From Nemertoderma westbladi (Eukaryota > Xenacoelomorpha > Nemertodermatida > Nemertodermatidae), in assembly GCA_032718475.1 (NCBI GenBank), contig JAUCBJ010007244.1, positions 1 to 20,558 on the forward strand: 20,558 nt of DNA, read 5' to 3'. The notes beneath the pieces were generated by a model, which saw nothing but the letters and a program-made list of their open reading frames with translations, made no database searches and was not told the DNA's origin. The position numbers and the translations under genes are program-made. Numbering within the stretch: position 1 is the first letter of the stretch; every line of letters begins with the position of its first letter. Positions 8,721 to 18,187 of the stretch are shown here, one piece after another.

Positions 8721-10100
8721 GGGTAGCGTAATATTTATTATTCAGAGTTTATGCGATTATTCGCAACATTCACACCCCCAAGTTTATTCCTACAGTAATT
8801 GTGCTTGTTATACATACCCTTATAGTTAAATTAACCCCGGTACTACATCAGGGCTGTTTGGCGTAGGTAAAGACTGGTGATTTTATGCTCTGGTCACTCC
8901 GGCAGATACCGTGGTTCTTTTAGCTGTACAAGTATTTTTAACTGCTGGTTATTTGTTGTATAAGTACTTGTACCTAATTTAGGGTTTAGTGTACAGTGCT
9001 TTCCGAAGGTAATTAGTGTGTAGGCAGTATATTTGTGTTGTAAAGTGGTTAATAGGCACGTTAGCTATGGTTGGCTGCGGTAATTAACTTCTAGGTAGGA
9101 ACACTCCGGGTACATAACGTAGTACTTATAGAGCTGTAAAGCTAGAGACTATAAGTCATCAGACAGTGGTATTTTCCTATCTAGACAATACAATATATTT
9201 ACTACTGCTTTATTATTTTCAAATACCGTAGTATCTTGTCCGTTTGTAATAACCAGATATTCTAACTCCTTGTTAGGCTGGTTTGTAGATTCCCTGTAAA
9301 ATTAACCCTAAAAAAATTCGTACGTGTAATTTTTGTGTTTATTTAGAGATTGTAATCTCACCCCTTAATTGTACGTAATTTGTAGTAATAAGTAACTTAG
9401 TAAATTAGAATTATTTGTTTTAAGTGTCCAACAAGTAGCACTTCACTGAGAGCGTACAGCTTCTGTGTAGTGACTCCTTACCAGAAATAATAACATTTAT
9501 TTCAAATATTGACAAAACCCATTACAGGGTATATATATATATATATTATAAATAAACTCAAACCGATTTATAAAATAGTAGGCCTGTCATACAACAATTA
9601 GGTCTTAATATCAGTTGGACTACTGCTTAAATAACGGTAATAAAGTGAAGTAAAGTAACTAAGTAACCCTAAAAATTCAGAAATTCAATTATTCTAAAAT
9701 AATTGACGTACCGGTATTTACGATAGGCTTATTATATTTATTTCTATAAATTTAAGCTGAAAATATATACCGGTATTCTGTAATTAATTCTAGTCTATAA
9801 TTATACTTATATATATACTATAAGTGTAAGCTGTATACCGGTATTCACGTTAGGCTTATTATATATCTATATATTTGCGCTGAAATTATATACCGGTATT
9901 CTGTGACGAACCCTAATATTCGATCTGTAATAATACTTATATACTATAAGTGTATACCGGTATTCTAATATATTGTATATATATCACGTTACATAGAGTA
10001 ACGATATCGGTAATTAATTACTAGGCTAACAGTGATACTGAATTACTAGACTTGCTTTAACTGTAATTATAGCAGTAGGCATTCAACTGTACAAACAAAC
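8721..10100. other. Non-coding leader region before the BEL/Pao gag
   Basis: There is no credible ORF. It is AT-rich, with a TA run at 9530-9547 and a tandem repeat at 9709-9975. It probably includes the 5' LTR and untranslated leader of the following retroelement (interrupted further left by the MITE), but I cannot place LTR ends or a primer-binding site. Confidence 0.4.
9709..9975. repeat. Tandem repeat, ~120-bp unit, two copies plus a partial
   Basis: Units start with TACCGGTATT at 9709, 9836 and 9955 (127 and 119 bp apart). Within each full unit are ATAGGCTTATTATAT-like sequence (GTTAGG in unit 2), a second TATACCGGTATTCTG and ACTATAAGTGTA. The third unit is only a start. It ends about 130 bp before the first gag ATG. 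Confidence 0.75.
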
Positions 10101-10343
10101 ATGTCTGACACAAAGCAAAACCTGTCAGACAGTCTCCTAGATACAACCATCTGTGATCCAGATAGGAGTGTGGAACGTTTGAGACCGAAGTTCAACTCAC
10201 CTCCTACTGTAAGAAAGATCATCCCTCCAGTAGTAGTATCAGACCCTAGGCTAGTCAAACACCGTAGGTCTATCATAGGCACTCGGGCTCAAGTCAAGCG
10301 TGACCAAGAGGCAGCCGTTAAACAACAGCAACACTCGAGCTGA
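10101..10343 (+). CDS. N-terminal segment of the BEL/Pao gag, ended by TGA
   Basis: This 80-codon ORF starts at an ATG in good context (AAACATG) and is in the same frame as the large gag ORF. From its TGA stop (10341-10343) to the ATG at 10419 the frame is open (25 codons), so a single stop separates them. It is basic and Gln-rich at its end, with no recognised domain. It may be the true gag start with one nonsense mutation, a readthrough stop, or a short leader peptide. Confidence 0.5.
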   Translation: MSDTKQNLSDSLLDTTICDPDRSVERLRPKFNSPPTVRKIIPPVVVSDPRLVKHRRSIIGTRAQVKRDQEAAVKQQQHSS

Positions 10344-10418
10344 GAACTTATTTCTCAGCGGCCTGATAGCTCTAGTAGTTCAGATACTGTAGAGTTTACA
10401 CCCGAGCGCGGAGCAAAG

Positions 10419-13400
10419 ATGGCAGAAGCAGTTTATTCAGATCCACTTCTCATTCTTCTTGAAGCCGTACTCACTAGAGTATTGATTGCGGTGGAGGAAC
10501 ACCAAATCGATTGGGCGAGAAGTAAGCGATCGACCAAGGACAGTTATGCGGGATACACAAGGGAGGAACTGAAGTCTATTGTCGAGTCGCAATGGAACTT
10601 CCCCGGACCCGGACTCCCGTTTAACTTATCGGAAGCTGCCTGGGAGGACTTATACAGGATGGGATTGACAAAAGACACTAGTGATCCAGCTGTGTGGAAG
10701 AGGTCGGCAGCAGGATATGTACAGGGATTCTTCAGCTCTTTGGAGCGATTAGAGGAACAACTGTTTCAACAACCCCAAGGACCTCAAGAGCAGGGAGAGC
10801 TGCTTTATCAAGTTAGAGAAAGAATTCTAAGAATCAGACTAATCCTATCGGCCTTTGAGGAAGCTTCGAAAAGAAGACAAGACACGTCGTTGCAAGTTGC
10901 CGTAAAGACTTGGTTCCAGCGGGTGGGTCTCAAGGTTCAAGGAACGGCCCAGTGGAAATTTCAGCTGGCTGAGCGCTCAACCCATGGAGAATCAACAGAC
11001 GCTACCTTTTCTCAAGTGGAAAGCGAAGCGACAGCAGAGAAACCACAGAAGAAGGATGCTATTGACATCTATCTGTCGGACTATCAACGATTTCTAGGTG
11101 ACGAAGAGTTTAGGAGACGGCTGGCTGGACTTCGTCCTAATAGTGAAGGAGCCAAGTTTGTGTTGGACGCAATAGATGCGGAAATGTTAGCTGCGAACCA
11201 AGCTAAATTTGATGAAAGCATCCGCATCGCTAGGGTCCAAGAAGAACAGGTAAAGAAAAAACGTATAGAAGACAGAAAGATAGCAGCAGCGGCAGCGGCA
11301 GAAGTTGAAAGAAAAGCGGCAGCGGCAGCGGCAAAGGCAGAGGCTGAAAGAAAAGCGGCAGAAGCGGAAAGAAAAGCGGCAGAAGTGGAAAGGAAAGCGG
11401 CAATGGCAGCGGCAGAAGCGGAAAGAAAAGAGGCAGAAGCGGAAAGAAAGGTAGCAGCGGCAGAAGCGGAAAGAAAAGCGGCAGAGGCAGTGGCAGAAGC
11501 AGAATGGAGGGCGTCTGAAGAGACCACCCAACTAGAGTTGGAAAATCTTCAAGAGAAGCAAGACTACATAGATAAACAGAGAACAGCTAGTCAGTGGCAG
11601 ATGATAAGTCGATCTACTCCCAAGAGACAGGGATTTACATCATCTGATGAAGGCGATACAGATCCTGGAGGCGGAGGAAATAGATCTCGTCTCAGCAGGC
11701 GTAGAAGAACGCCCCACCGTCAGAAATTGCCTAATTTGCCCCCAGCTGTGAGAAGGCAACTAGCTAGCACAGACTTAGGTAGTACAGAAACCACAGACCA
11801 AATTATTAGAGTAGAAAGACTCCCTACTATAGTGGATGAACCTGAAATAATTAGACCTGTTCTCGAAGCCACTCCCTCTGTAATAGAGACCACTGTACTT
11901 CCAGAACCGAACTCTAAATTCCCTTTGCACAGTACTAAACTACCTGTATCCGGTGGGACAGTTCCTCAGTCAACTCCGGTCCTGGACGCCGAGCGAGACA
12001 TTAACAATTTGTCGCCCGTCGTCCCTCGTCTACCCGCTACTATGTTGGCGGCTCCCGCTTCGGCGGTTGAGTGGGTGGATGAGCGACGGCGGGGGATGGA
12101 TATTCTCCTCGGGCAGATGGAGGAGAATCAGGCTCGCTCCTCCCAACAGGTCCGAGAGTTGGAGGGGACTGTTCAACAGTTAAAGGGAACAGTAAGAGAA
12201 AGTAAGTTAGAATTACAGGAAGTGCAGCAGAGTATCGCGTTAGAACGCGATAAGTTAGTAAATCTACAAAAGGGTATACCAACACCCCCTGTAACAATGT
12301 GTCAACCTGTTAGGTCTGAAGTATTTCATGCGCAAGGTGTGGAGCCTACACGCATCTATACTGCTAGTGAAGTAGAAACTCCTATAGTAAACCCTATTAA
12401 AGGTAATTATAAACCTGTTGACAATGATATTCCATATAGACCTGATAATAATCCGAGAAATTTATATACCGATAACTCGATATTAAATAATACGATGGCC
12501 CAAGAAAGTTTTACACGTCAAATGGCTAGAACCGAAGCCCGTCAAGCGGTAAAGGTGGGAGAGATCGTCAAGTTCAATGGAGATGAGATGAAATGGTTAC
12601 CTTTTAATGAATATTACAAAGATAACATACAGAACTCTGTACTATCTAACGGAGAGAAACTTAGATTCCTCATCGAGTGTTTGGAAGGACCTCCCAAGTT
12701 AATGGCGTTAAAGTTTATTGGACATCCAGATGGATTAAGACAAGTTTGGAATACCTTAAACATCAGGTATGGTAATAGGAATAACATAGCTAGGTATTTG
12801 TATGCAAAATTGGTAGCGCCCCGAAAGTTCATTAGCAGCGGGATTATAGAGTTTTCCGATGAGATTCAGGAGATCTGTAGACAATTAGATTGGCTAGGTA
12901 AGTCTCATGAATATCAGAGTTCTATGGTTATTGGAGCCGTAGCATCTACTTTGCCAAAGGGTGGAGTAGGTACACGCTGGGATAAGAAAGTGTTATATAT
13001 GATGGAACAACAACGACGAGACCCTACCATGGCTGATCTCATGTCATTCTTAGATGGAGAGGTAAAATTACAGCTCCTAAAGCAGTCCAGAGAGAAGACA
13101 CCGGAAAATAAGGTAAGTGAGAAACCCGTTTCTAGGAGAAAGGTAACACCAGAGTGTTATACAGACGACGGCGAAAGCCAGGCTTCTCAAGAGGAAGACA
13201 GCGGGAAAGACACTGAAAGATCTTACTATGTCAACAAAGCGCCTAAAGACGTAAGTAAATTTAAGTCTCGAACCAGCGACAGGAGAGAACAGGTAAGAAA
13301 AACTCCTCCTACGTCTCCTAAGAGAATTCATGGAAGAAAGCCCGAGGAAAGAACGAGTGTGCACAATGTTACCCAAGGTAAGGTAAGTAACATCAAACCA

Positions 13401-14039
13401 AAATGTGTGCTGTGCGACGGGCCCCACTGTTTAAGTGTGTGTGATGAATTCCTAAAGAAATCCCTAATAGATAGACGTGAAGTCATGTGGAATAAGTGGT
13501 TGTGTTATAATTGCCTCAGACAAGGACACCAACGGCGAACCTGTTACTCCGACGCAAGGTGTGCTAAGTGCGGCGCGAAACATCATATCTTGTTGCACAC
13601 TGAATTCGAAAGAAACAGCCCGAATCAGGTAAGTGAGTCCGAACTACATGTCCAATTCAGTGATGTGAAAGACACTGACCAAAGTTCTGAGATGGAAGGA
13701 TTCTATACGGATGAATTCTCCGACGAAAACGAATCCTGTTACCTAATAAATACCGCAGTGTATCGAGCACTTACGTATGAGAAGGAAACCGATAGTGAGC
13801 TCCCCCTAACTACTCCTGACCGACAACCATCTTGGAAAGCACCAACTTCCAATGTAGGAATCCGAGAATTTCCCGTAGTGCAGTTGAGAGTCCACGGGTC
13901 AGAAAAGAGCTATATTACACAGATTACCCTGGAGTGCAAATACTCATCGGCCAAAATGCGCATGAGGCGCTTGAGACATTCGAGAAACGGCCTACTCAAC
14001 CGCAACCACTACAAACCTATGCGGGAAGAACTAGAGTAG
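10419..14039 (+). CDS. gag: BEL/Pao-type retrotransposon gag (1206 codons)
   Basis: Gag would form the element's particle and bind its RNA. Order of parts: about 1-285 unrecognised; about 287-366 an Ala/Glu/Lys/Arg heptad repeat, certainly helical and probably a coiled coil; a Ser/Pro/Arg linker; about 580-630 a second helical stretch (QMEENQARSSQQVRELE); about 713-890 a DUF1759-like region (VKFNGDEMKWLPF ... EKLRFLIECLEG ... RYGNRNNIARYLYAKL ... LPKG); then the BEL/Pao cysteine block with C996, C999, H1003 and C1008, the knuckle C1029-X2-C1032-X4-H1037-X4-C1042, and C1048-X2-C1051-X3-HHILLH. That last layout is very characteristic of BEL/Pao gag. After it the frame drifts: from about 13914 the pol-like sequence continues in another frame. 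No RT, RNase H or integrase follows, so the element cannot move by itself. Confidence 0.85.
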   Translation: MAEAVYSDPLLILLEAVLTRVLIAVEEHQIDWARSKRSTKDSYAGYTREELKSIVESQWNFPGPGLPFNLSEAAWEDLYRMGLTKDTSDPAVWKRSAAGYVQGFFSSLERLEEQLFQQPQGPQEQGELLYQVRERILRIRLILSAFEEASKRRQDTSLQVAVKTWFQRVGLKVQGTAQWKFQLAERSTHGESTDATFSQVESEATAEKPQKKDAIDIYLSDYQRFLGDEEFRRRLAGLRPNSEGAKFVLDAIDAEMLAANQAKFDESIRIARVQEEQVKKKRIEDRKIAAAAAAEVERKAAAAAAKAEAERKAAEAERKAAEVERKAAMAAAEAERKEAEAERKVAAAEAERKAAEAVAEAEWRASEETTQLELENLQEKQDYIDKQRTASQWQMISRSTPKRQGFTSSDEGDTDPGGGGNRSRLSRRRRTPHRQKLPNLPPAVRRQLASTDLGSTETTDQIIRVERLPTIVDEPEIIRPVLEATPSVIETTVLPEPNSKFPLHSTKLPVSGGTVPQSTPVLDAERDINNLSPVVPRLPATMLAAPASAVEWVDERRRGMDILLGQMEENQARSSQQVRELEGTVQQLKGTVRESKLELQEVQQSIALERDKLVNLQKGIPTPPVTMCQPVRSEVFHAQGVEPTRIYTASEVETPIVNPIKGNYKPVDNDIPYRPDNNPRNLYTDNSILNNTMAQESFTRQMARTEARQAVKVGEIVKFNGDEMKWLPFNEYYKDNIQNSVLSNGEKLRFLIECLEGPPKLMALKFIGHPDGLRQVWNTLNIRYGNRNNIARYLYAKLVAPRKFISSGIIEFSDEIQEICRQLDWLGKSHEYQSSMVIGAVASTLPKGGVGTRWDKKVLYMMEQQRRDPTMADLMSFLDGEVKLQLLKQSREKTPENKVSEKPVSRRKVTPECYTDDGESQASQEEDSGKDTERSYYVNKAPKDVSKFKSRTSDRREQVRKTPPTSPKRIHGRKPEERTSVHNVTQGKVSNIKPKCVLCDGPHCLSVCDEFLKKSLIDRREVMWNKWLCYNCLRQGHQRRTCYSDARCAKCGAKHHILLHTEFERNSPNQVSESELHVQFSDVKDTDQSSEMEGFYTDEFSDENESCYLINTAVYRALTYEKETDSELPLTTPDRQPSWKAPTSNVGIREFPVVQLRVHGSEKSYITQITLECKYSSAKMRMRRLRHSRNGLLNRNHYKPMREELE
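11281..11510 (+). repeat. Coding minisatellite, ~21-bp unit (AAEAERK heptads)
   Basis: GCGGCAGAAGCGGAAAGAAA-type units are repeated with variation inside the gag ORF. One unit encodes seven residues, so each copy adds one heptad of the helical rod and length changes keep the frame. The lack of stops in either strand produces antisense ORFs (11084-11527, 11187-11531) that are artefacts. Confidence 0.85.
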
Positions 14040-14113
14040 GTTGGTACTTTACTGGACCTTCCCGTAGAACTCTCATGGAAAGGCTACCCAAAGACATGTG
14101 TGGCGCGGATTAA
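13914..14113 (+). pseudogene. Frameshifted remnant of BEL/Pao protease/linker region
   Basis: In the frame one base off from gag, residues PGVQILIGQNAHEAL ... TRVGWYFTGP match the conserved (D/Q)ILIG ... GW..(S/T)G segment after the aspartic protease of BEL/Pao pol. The gag frame carries a plausible upstream piece (FPVVQLRVHGSEKS), so the shift lies about 13905-13925. The expected D(S/T)G catalytic stretch is not found between the knuckles and this segment, suggesting a deletion as well. The frame stops at 14113 and nothing pol-like follows. Confidence 0.6.
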
Positions 14114-15297
14114 GGATCCTGGCGCGTAGTGACAGGGGCGTGTGGCGCGCATTGCTGCATTGATGATCCTGGCGGTCCTGGCGCGATTATGGATGTAGAG
14201 TTAGGGTAGGATGTAGCGTAGCGGTGCACTGGCATTGGCAATACATCCCACTCTACAGCTCTATTTGAAATTATTCCATACAGCCATAGGTTTAAAAAGA
14301 TTGAAAAATTTCCGCTCGCGTTTATACTGTAAGCCTAGCCTACTCTGAGCACTCAAAGTTTTTCAATTGTCAGATTCTTCAAACCAATATAACCATGACA
14401 GCATGATTCAGCAGAATTTCCGTGCTCGCCTGCTCGCTGCTCGCAATTTAATAACATCTGTATTTGAAAACAGTCGGTTTGCATTGTTTATGTACATAGC
14501 AAGCCAAATTCTAATATACAGTACCAATCAATATACTGTAATACAGTAATGCAGAAAATGGAAAATAAATTAATAGTTATTATTTGAAATGAAGAGATGG
14601 AAACAGAGTTAACTCTGACTGCTGGAAATTGCAGGATTGTTGTAAGGAAATAATTTTAAAATTGTTGATTATTGGCGGAAAATTTCTCTAGCCAGTAATA
14701 TCCACTGGCGTTAGTGGTGTGGGGTTTGAAGGTTAATGTAAGCTATAAACTAACTCTATCGACTTGAGGCCATATTGATCGATGTCCCTCTCTGTCTTTT
14801 CTCTTTGCGCTCTTGCTGGTGCTGGGTAGAGGTAGACATAAACAAAAGTATAGTATAGGAGAGAAATTCATCATAGATATGGTTGGTTACAATACAAGTA
14901 GATTTAGATATATTCCATTTCATGAAAGGATGTGTTAAAATGGGATTGTCTTCAGCAGGGCATGTTGATAAAATAATTTGATGTAATTTCTGTAATGTAA
15001 TTTTGCAAATCTCACCAAACAACCCCCCCCCCCCCCCTCCCCACATATTATCTTACATTCTTACTCCTACTTACTCAATATTTTCTCTGTTGCTCTTACC
15101 ACTTTACTACCGAACTATCAACCCCCCAGCCCACATCCTTATCCCGCACTATTAATCTCCCATCCCCAATCCCTTCCCGCAGGGCCCAGTGCAAATTTAA
15201 GTTTAATTACCATGTTTTAGCGCCATGAATGTACAGTAGATAGTATACTATGCAGTACTGTAGAAGATAATTTCAGGTAAGAATATATGTGTACCTT
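14114..15297. other. Non-coding stretch
   Basis: I see no gene. There are a few CCTGGCGCG/CCTGGCGG repeats near 14120-14190, an AT-rich interior, a C tract at 15023-15042 (15 C, T, 4 C) and C-rich sequence to 15185. Short ORFs here (14367-14549; reverse 14756-15046) have no recognisable features. Confidence 0.5.
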
Positions 15298-15301
15298 AGG
15301 C

Positions 15302-15605
15302 GATCTTGTCATGATCGTGTTATGATCTTAGTAGATTGGCTTTGAATCATAGCAAGATCTGTGTAGATAAGCAACTTTGTTGCTATTTCGCAAACACTTA
15401 ACTATTAATTGACTCATGGGTTAGGAGATTATAGTAAATGCACCATGTGTAGAAAATAAATTAAAATACCTAAAAATTGTCACTTACCGGTTCAAGTCTT
15501 TAACGATCTTGCCAAGATCATGTCATGATCTTGACAGAATTACAATGCATTAAGATCTTTGCAGGTATACCACGGTCATAGCATGATCATTCAAGATCTT
15601 TGCAG
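15302..15605. repeat. Cluster of GATC-centred palindromes
   Basis: Ten GATC sites lie in about 300 bp, mostly as AAGATC, ATGATC or GATCTT half-palindromes. The best is 15513-15533, arms CAAGATCATG and CATGATCTTG around a single T. AAGATCTTTGCAG occurs twice (15552-15564 and 15593-15605). It sits directly upstream of a LINE fragment. Confidence 0.7.
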
Positions 15606-15630
15606 ATTCATAAAGTTGCTAGTCTAGGGT

Positions 15631-16059
15631 AAGTTCTTTCGAGCCACAGTGGAAAGTGTATTTTTATACGGGGGTGAGACCTGGACACTGACTAAATCAC
15701 TTGAACAACGAATTGATGGTTGCTACACAAGACTACTAAGGGCAGCCCTAAACATCAGCTGGAGACAACACATGACGAACGCCGAGCTTTATGGTACAAT
15801 ACCACCTGTATCAACCACCCTCCGTGAACGCAGATTAAGATTCAGTGGGCACTGCTGGCGAAGTAAAGACGAGGTCGTACCAGATCTACTTCTCTGGCAA
15901 CCAACTCATGGAAAGCGTAGTCGTGGACGACCTGCCATAACATATATAGATCAACTTGAAAGGGATACTGAACTTGGGAGAAACGAAATTGCGACAACTA
16001 TGGAGAATCGGGAAGCCTGGAAGGATCTCATTTCCACTGTCCGAGTTCGCTCGACCTAG
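15631..16059 (+). pseudogene. C-terminal fragment of a LINE polyprotein
   Basis: The residues KFFRATVESVFLYGGETWTL, then DGCYTRLLRAALN, ELYG, RERRLRFSGHCWR and GKRSRGRP match the region after the reverse transcriptase in a LINE family common in marine invertebrates (the 'LYGAETWTLT ... GHC ... RSRGRP' type). The frame is open from just after a TAG at 15625-15627 to the stop at 16057-16059, about 142 codons. Everything upstream (endonuclease, RT) is missing, as expected for a 5'-truncated insertion, so no start codon is proposed. No frameshift is seen, suggesting moderate age. The exact LINE clade is not certain. Confidence 0.8.
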
Positions 16060-16403
16060 TAGTAGTATATGTCTTTGTAATAGTGTCTAAATTCTGCTAT
16101 AATTTCGCTTCTGTACCTCGGCTTTCTCGAGCAGTATAATTTGTTTATTTGTTAGCAAGATTAAAATAATATTTAATTGTTAGCGATTTGGAACCATTCA
16201 TTGAATTGGCAAGCTTGGTTGATTCATGATACAAATTTTTGACGATGGTACACGACACTGTGTATTTTTACTTTATCTTATTCTTATTTTAACCATACTT
16301 GTATCCGTGCAGTGCATTTCTAGCTAGGTTTATATGTTTTAAATCGATGCGGCTTCGTTCAATTAATTAATTATAGCGCCGGGGCGCTTCCCGGATTTTT
16401 AAT
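16060..16403. other. LINE 3' untranslated tails meeting tail to tail
   Basis: There is no gene. The left part should be the 3' tail of the plus-strand LINE fragment and the right part the 3' tail of the minus-strand LINE. A stem-loop CCGGGGCGCTTCCCGG (16379-16394) lies just past the minus-strand stop and might be a LINE 3' recognition hairpin. A T-rich tract (about 16265-16292) reads as an A-rich tail on the minus strand. Confidence 0.4.
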
Positions 16404-18187
16404 TTAATAATTACAATGATCAAGTAAGTTAATAATATTGATTGCCTTGCGGAATAAAGAAAGTGATATAGAAGTCACCGTGCTCTCATCAAGGCTGTTC
16501 CAGAGTAAGATCCGAGGAACTGTGAAGTGGCTCTGCAAAATGTTATAGTTAGAACGCGGTAACACCAGTTTCTTGGAGTGACCTCTGATAGAACATAAAT
16601 TTGAAAGAGTAAAGAAATTGCCTGCAATGTTGTTAAGGGTAACTATTTTGTACATTTCTGTTAAATCCATCTTAATGCGACGAACTTCAAGGGGATCAGT
16701 CTTAAGGCGAAATAATCGTTGATGATAAGATAATTCTTTGTATAATTCTTTGCAGATATCGTGTAAAGTCCCTCTGCACTCGTTCAATCGCATCAATATC
16801 CTTGATTAGTGATGGGTTCCAGATTACAGCATTGACTCTAATATTGGCCTGGCAAATGTTTCGAAGAAGCCAAATTGTAAATTTGCATCCCGGTGGCCAA
16901 AGGCTCTCCGTATCTGATAACATACTTGCCTGGCCTTACTGGCAATAATATACTTACATGTTCACTATACCTTAAATCGCCGGATATTTCAACCCCCAGG
17001 TCTCTAGAGGAAGTCAACATAAAATTTATAATTTAAAATAAATAATATAAATTTAAAATGCAATTGCCATAATTCAGACCATAATTAAGAGTATCAATAT
17101 CATGTTGCAGTTGACGAGAATCATCGATTAATAGAACAGCTCTATATAGTTTATTATCGTCAGCATAAAGTTTGATTCCAGTATGAGTTGAAATACAATC
17201 GCAGATGTCATTAATGAAAATAACAAAAAGGAGTGGAGCAAGAACACTGCCCTGAGGCACTCCAATGGTCATCGGTATTGATGAGTACAATTTACCATTA
17301 ATACTGACACGCTGTGATCTATCCGATGATAAATTCATAATCCAAGTCAAAAGAGCACCGCCAATACCGTAGCATTGTAACTTCAGGAGCAGTTTCTGAT
17401 GTGAAACTCTATCAAAAGCCCGTTTGAAGTCGGTATATACAATGTCGATTGGTTGACTTAAATTTCGAATATGAACCCAGTCTGTGGAACATTCCAAAAG
17501 CTGTGAGAAGGTTGATTTGTTGCAAAGAAACCCGTGTTGGTTTTTGGTGATAGCATCGAAAGACAATAAGTAATCCATCATTTTGTTCCGTATAATAGAC
17601 TCCATTAACTTAACTATGAGGGAAGTTAAAGATATAGCACGGTAGTTACTACCATTTGAACGAGATCCCGAGTTTTTGTATATAGGTACTACGTTTGCTT
17701 CACGCCAAATAGAGGGTACAATTCCAGTGTCGAAGGACTGTTGAAATAACCGACTTAAGCGAGCAGCCAAAACAAACTTGAGCCTATTGAGCAATCTTGC
17801 ATCAATGTTGTCTGGCCCACTGGCCTTACAGGGGTTCAGTAGTTTTAATACATTTAGAACATCATCATAGCTAAAAGTAATCTCTGTCAGGTTGAAACCA
17901 GCAGGGTTCCTGGGAGCCAGATTTGGTTTGTTTCCAATATCAGTTGTAAAGTTAGCAGCGAAAATGTTATTAAACAAATTTGCTTTATCATCGTCTTTGG
18001 TAATTAACTTCCCATTATTATCTTTCATTGTAGGAATATTGGATCTACGCACCATATTACTTTTGGTGTAGGACCAAAGCTTCTTTCTGTTTTTCTGTCT
18101 GAGCACATTATTTTCGAACCTAAGTTTATTTGCAATGATACTGTCATGAAGTAGTTTATTAACAGACTCCAATTTATCCCTCAGTAT
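16404..18187 (-). pseudogene. Jockey/CR1-type LINE reverse transcriptase, frameshifted
   Basis: Reading leftwards, the first and longest open piece (17033-18187 of an ORF open to 18229) has RT motifs: GPDNI (fingers), NYRAISLTS, motif A YTDFKRAFD (catalytic D267, counted from 18229), motif B GVPQGSVLAPLLF (323-335) and motif C YADD (355-358). It is broken after the palm near 17040. The C-terminal region goes on in three further frames: SRDLGVEISGDLRYSEH (about 16940-17015), IWNPSLIKDIDAIERVQRDFTRYL (about 16750-16835) and YHQRLFRLKTDPLEVRR ... LLWNSL (16404-16740), giving at least three frameshifts. That order is typical of Jockey-superfamily LINEs (CR1, L2, Jockey). The endonuclease domain is absent, so it is 5'-truncated and dead. 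The first 14 residues of the ORF belong to antisense of a different LINE. Confidence 0.85.

Noticed and set aside
9709-9975. Possible CRISPR-like array
   Set aside because: The units are contiguous long tandem repeats without spacers, in a eukaryotic transposon context.
11084-11531. Two antisense ORFs of 147 and 114 codons, Ala/Ser- or Cys/Phe/Arg-rich
   Set aside because: They are mirror reads of the gag heptad minisatellite, where the repeat happens to lack stops on both strands.
14756-15046. 96-codon minus-strand ORF
   Set aside because: It starts in a C homopolymer, with no domain and no codon bias.
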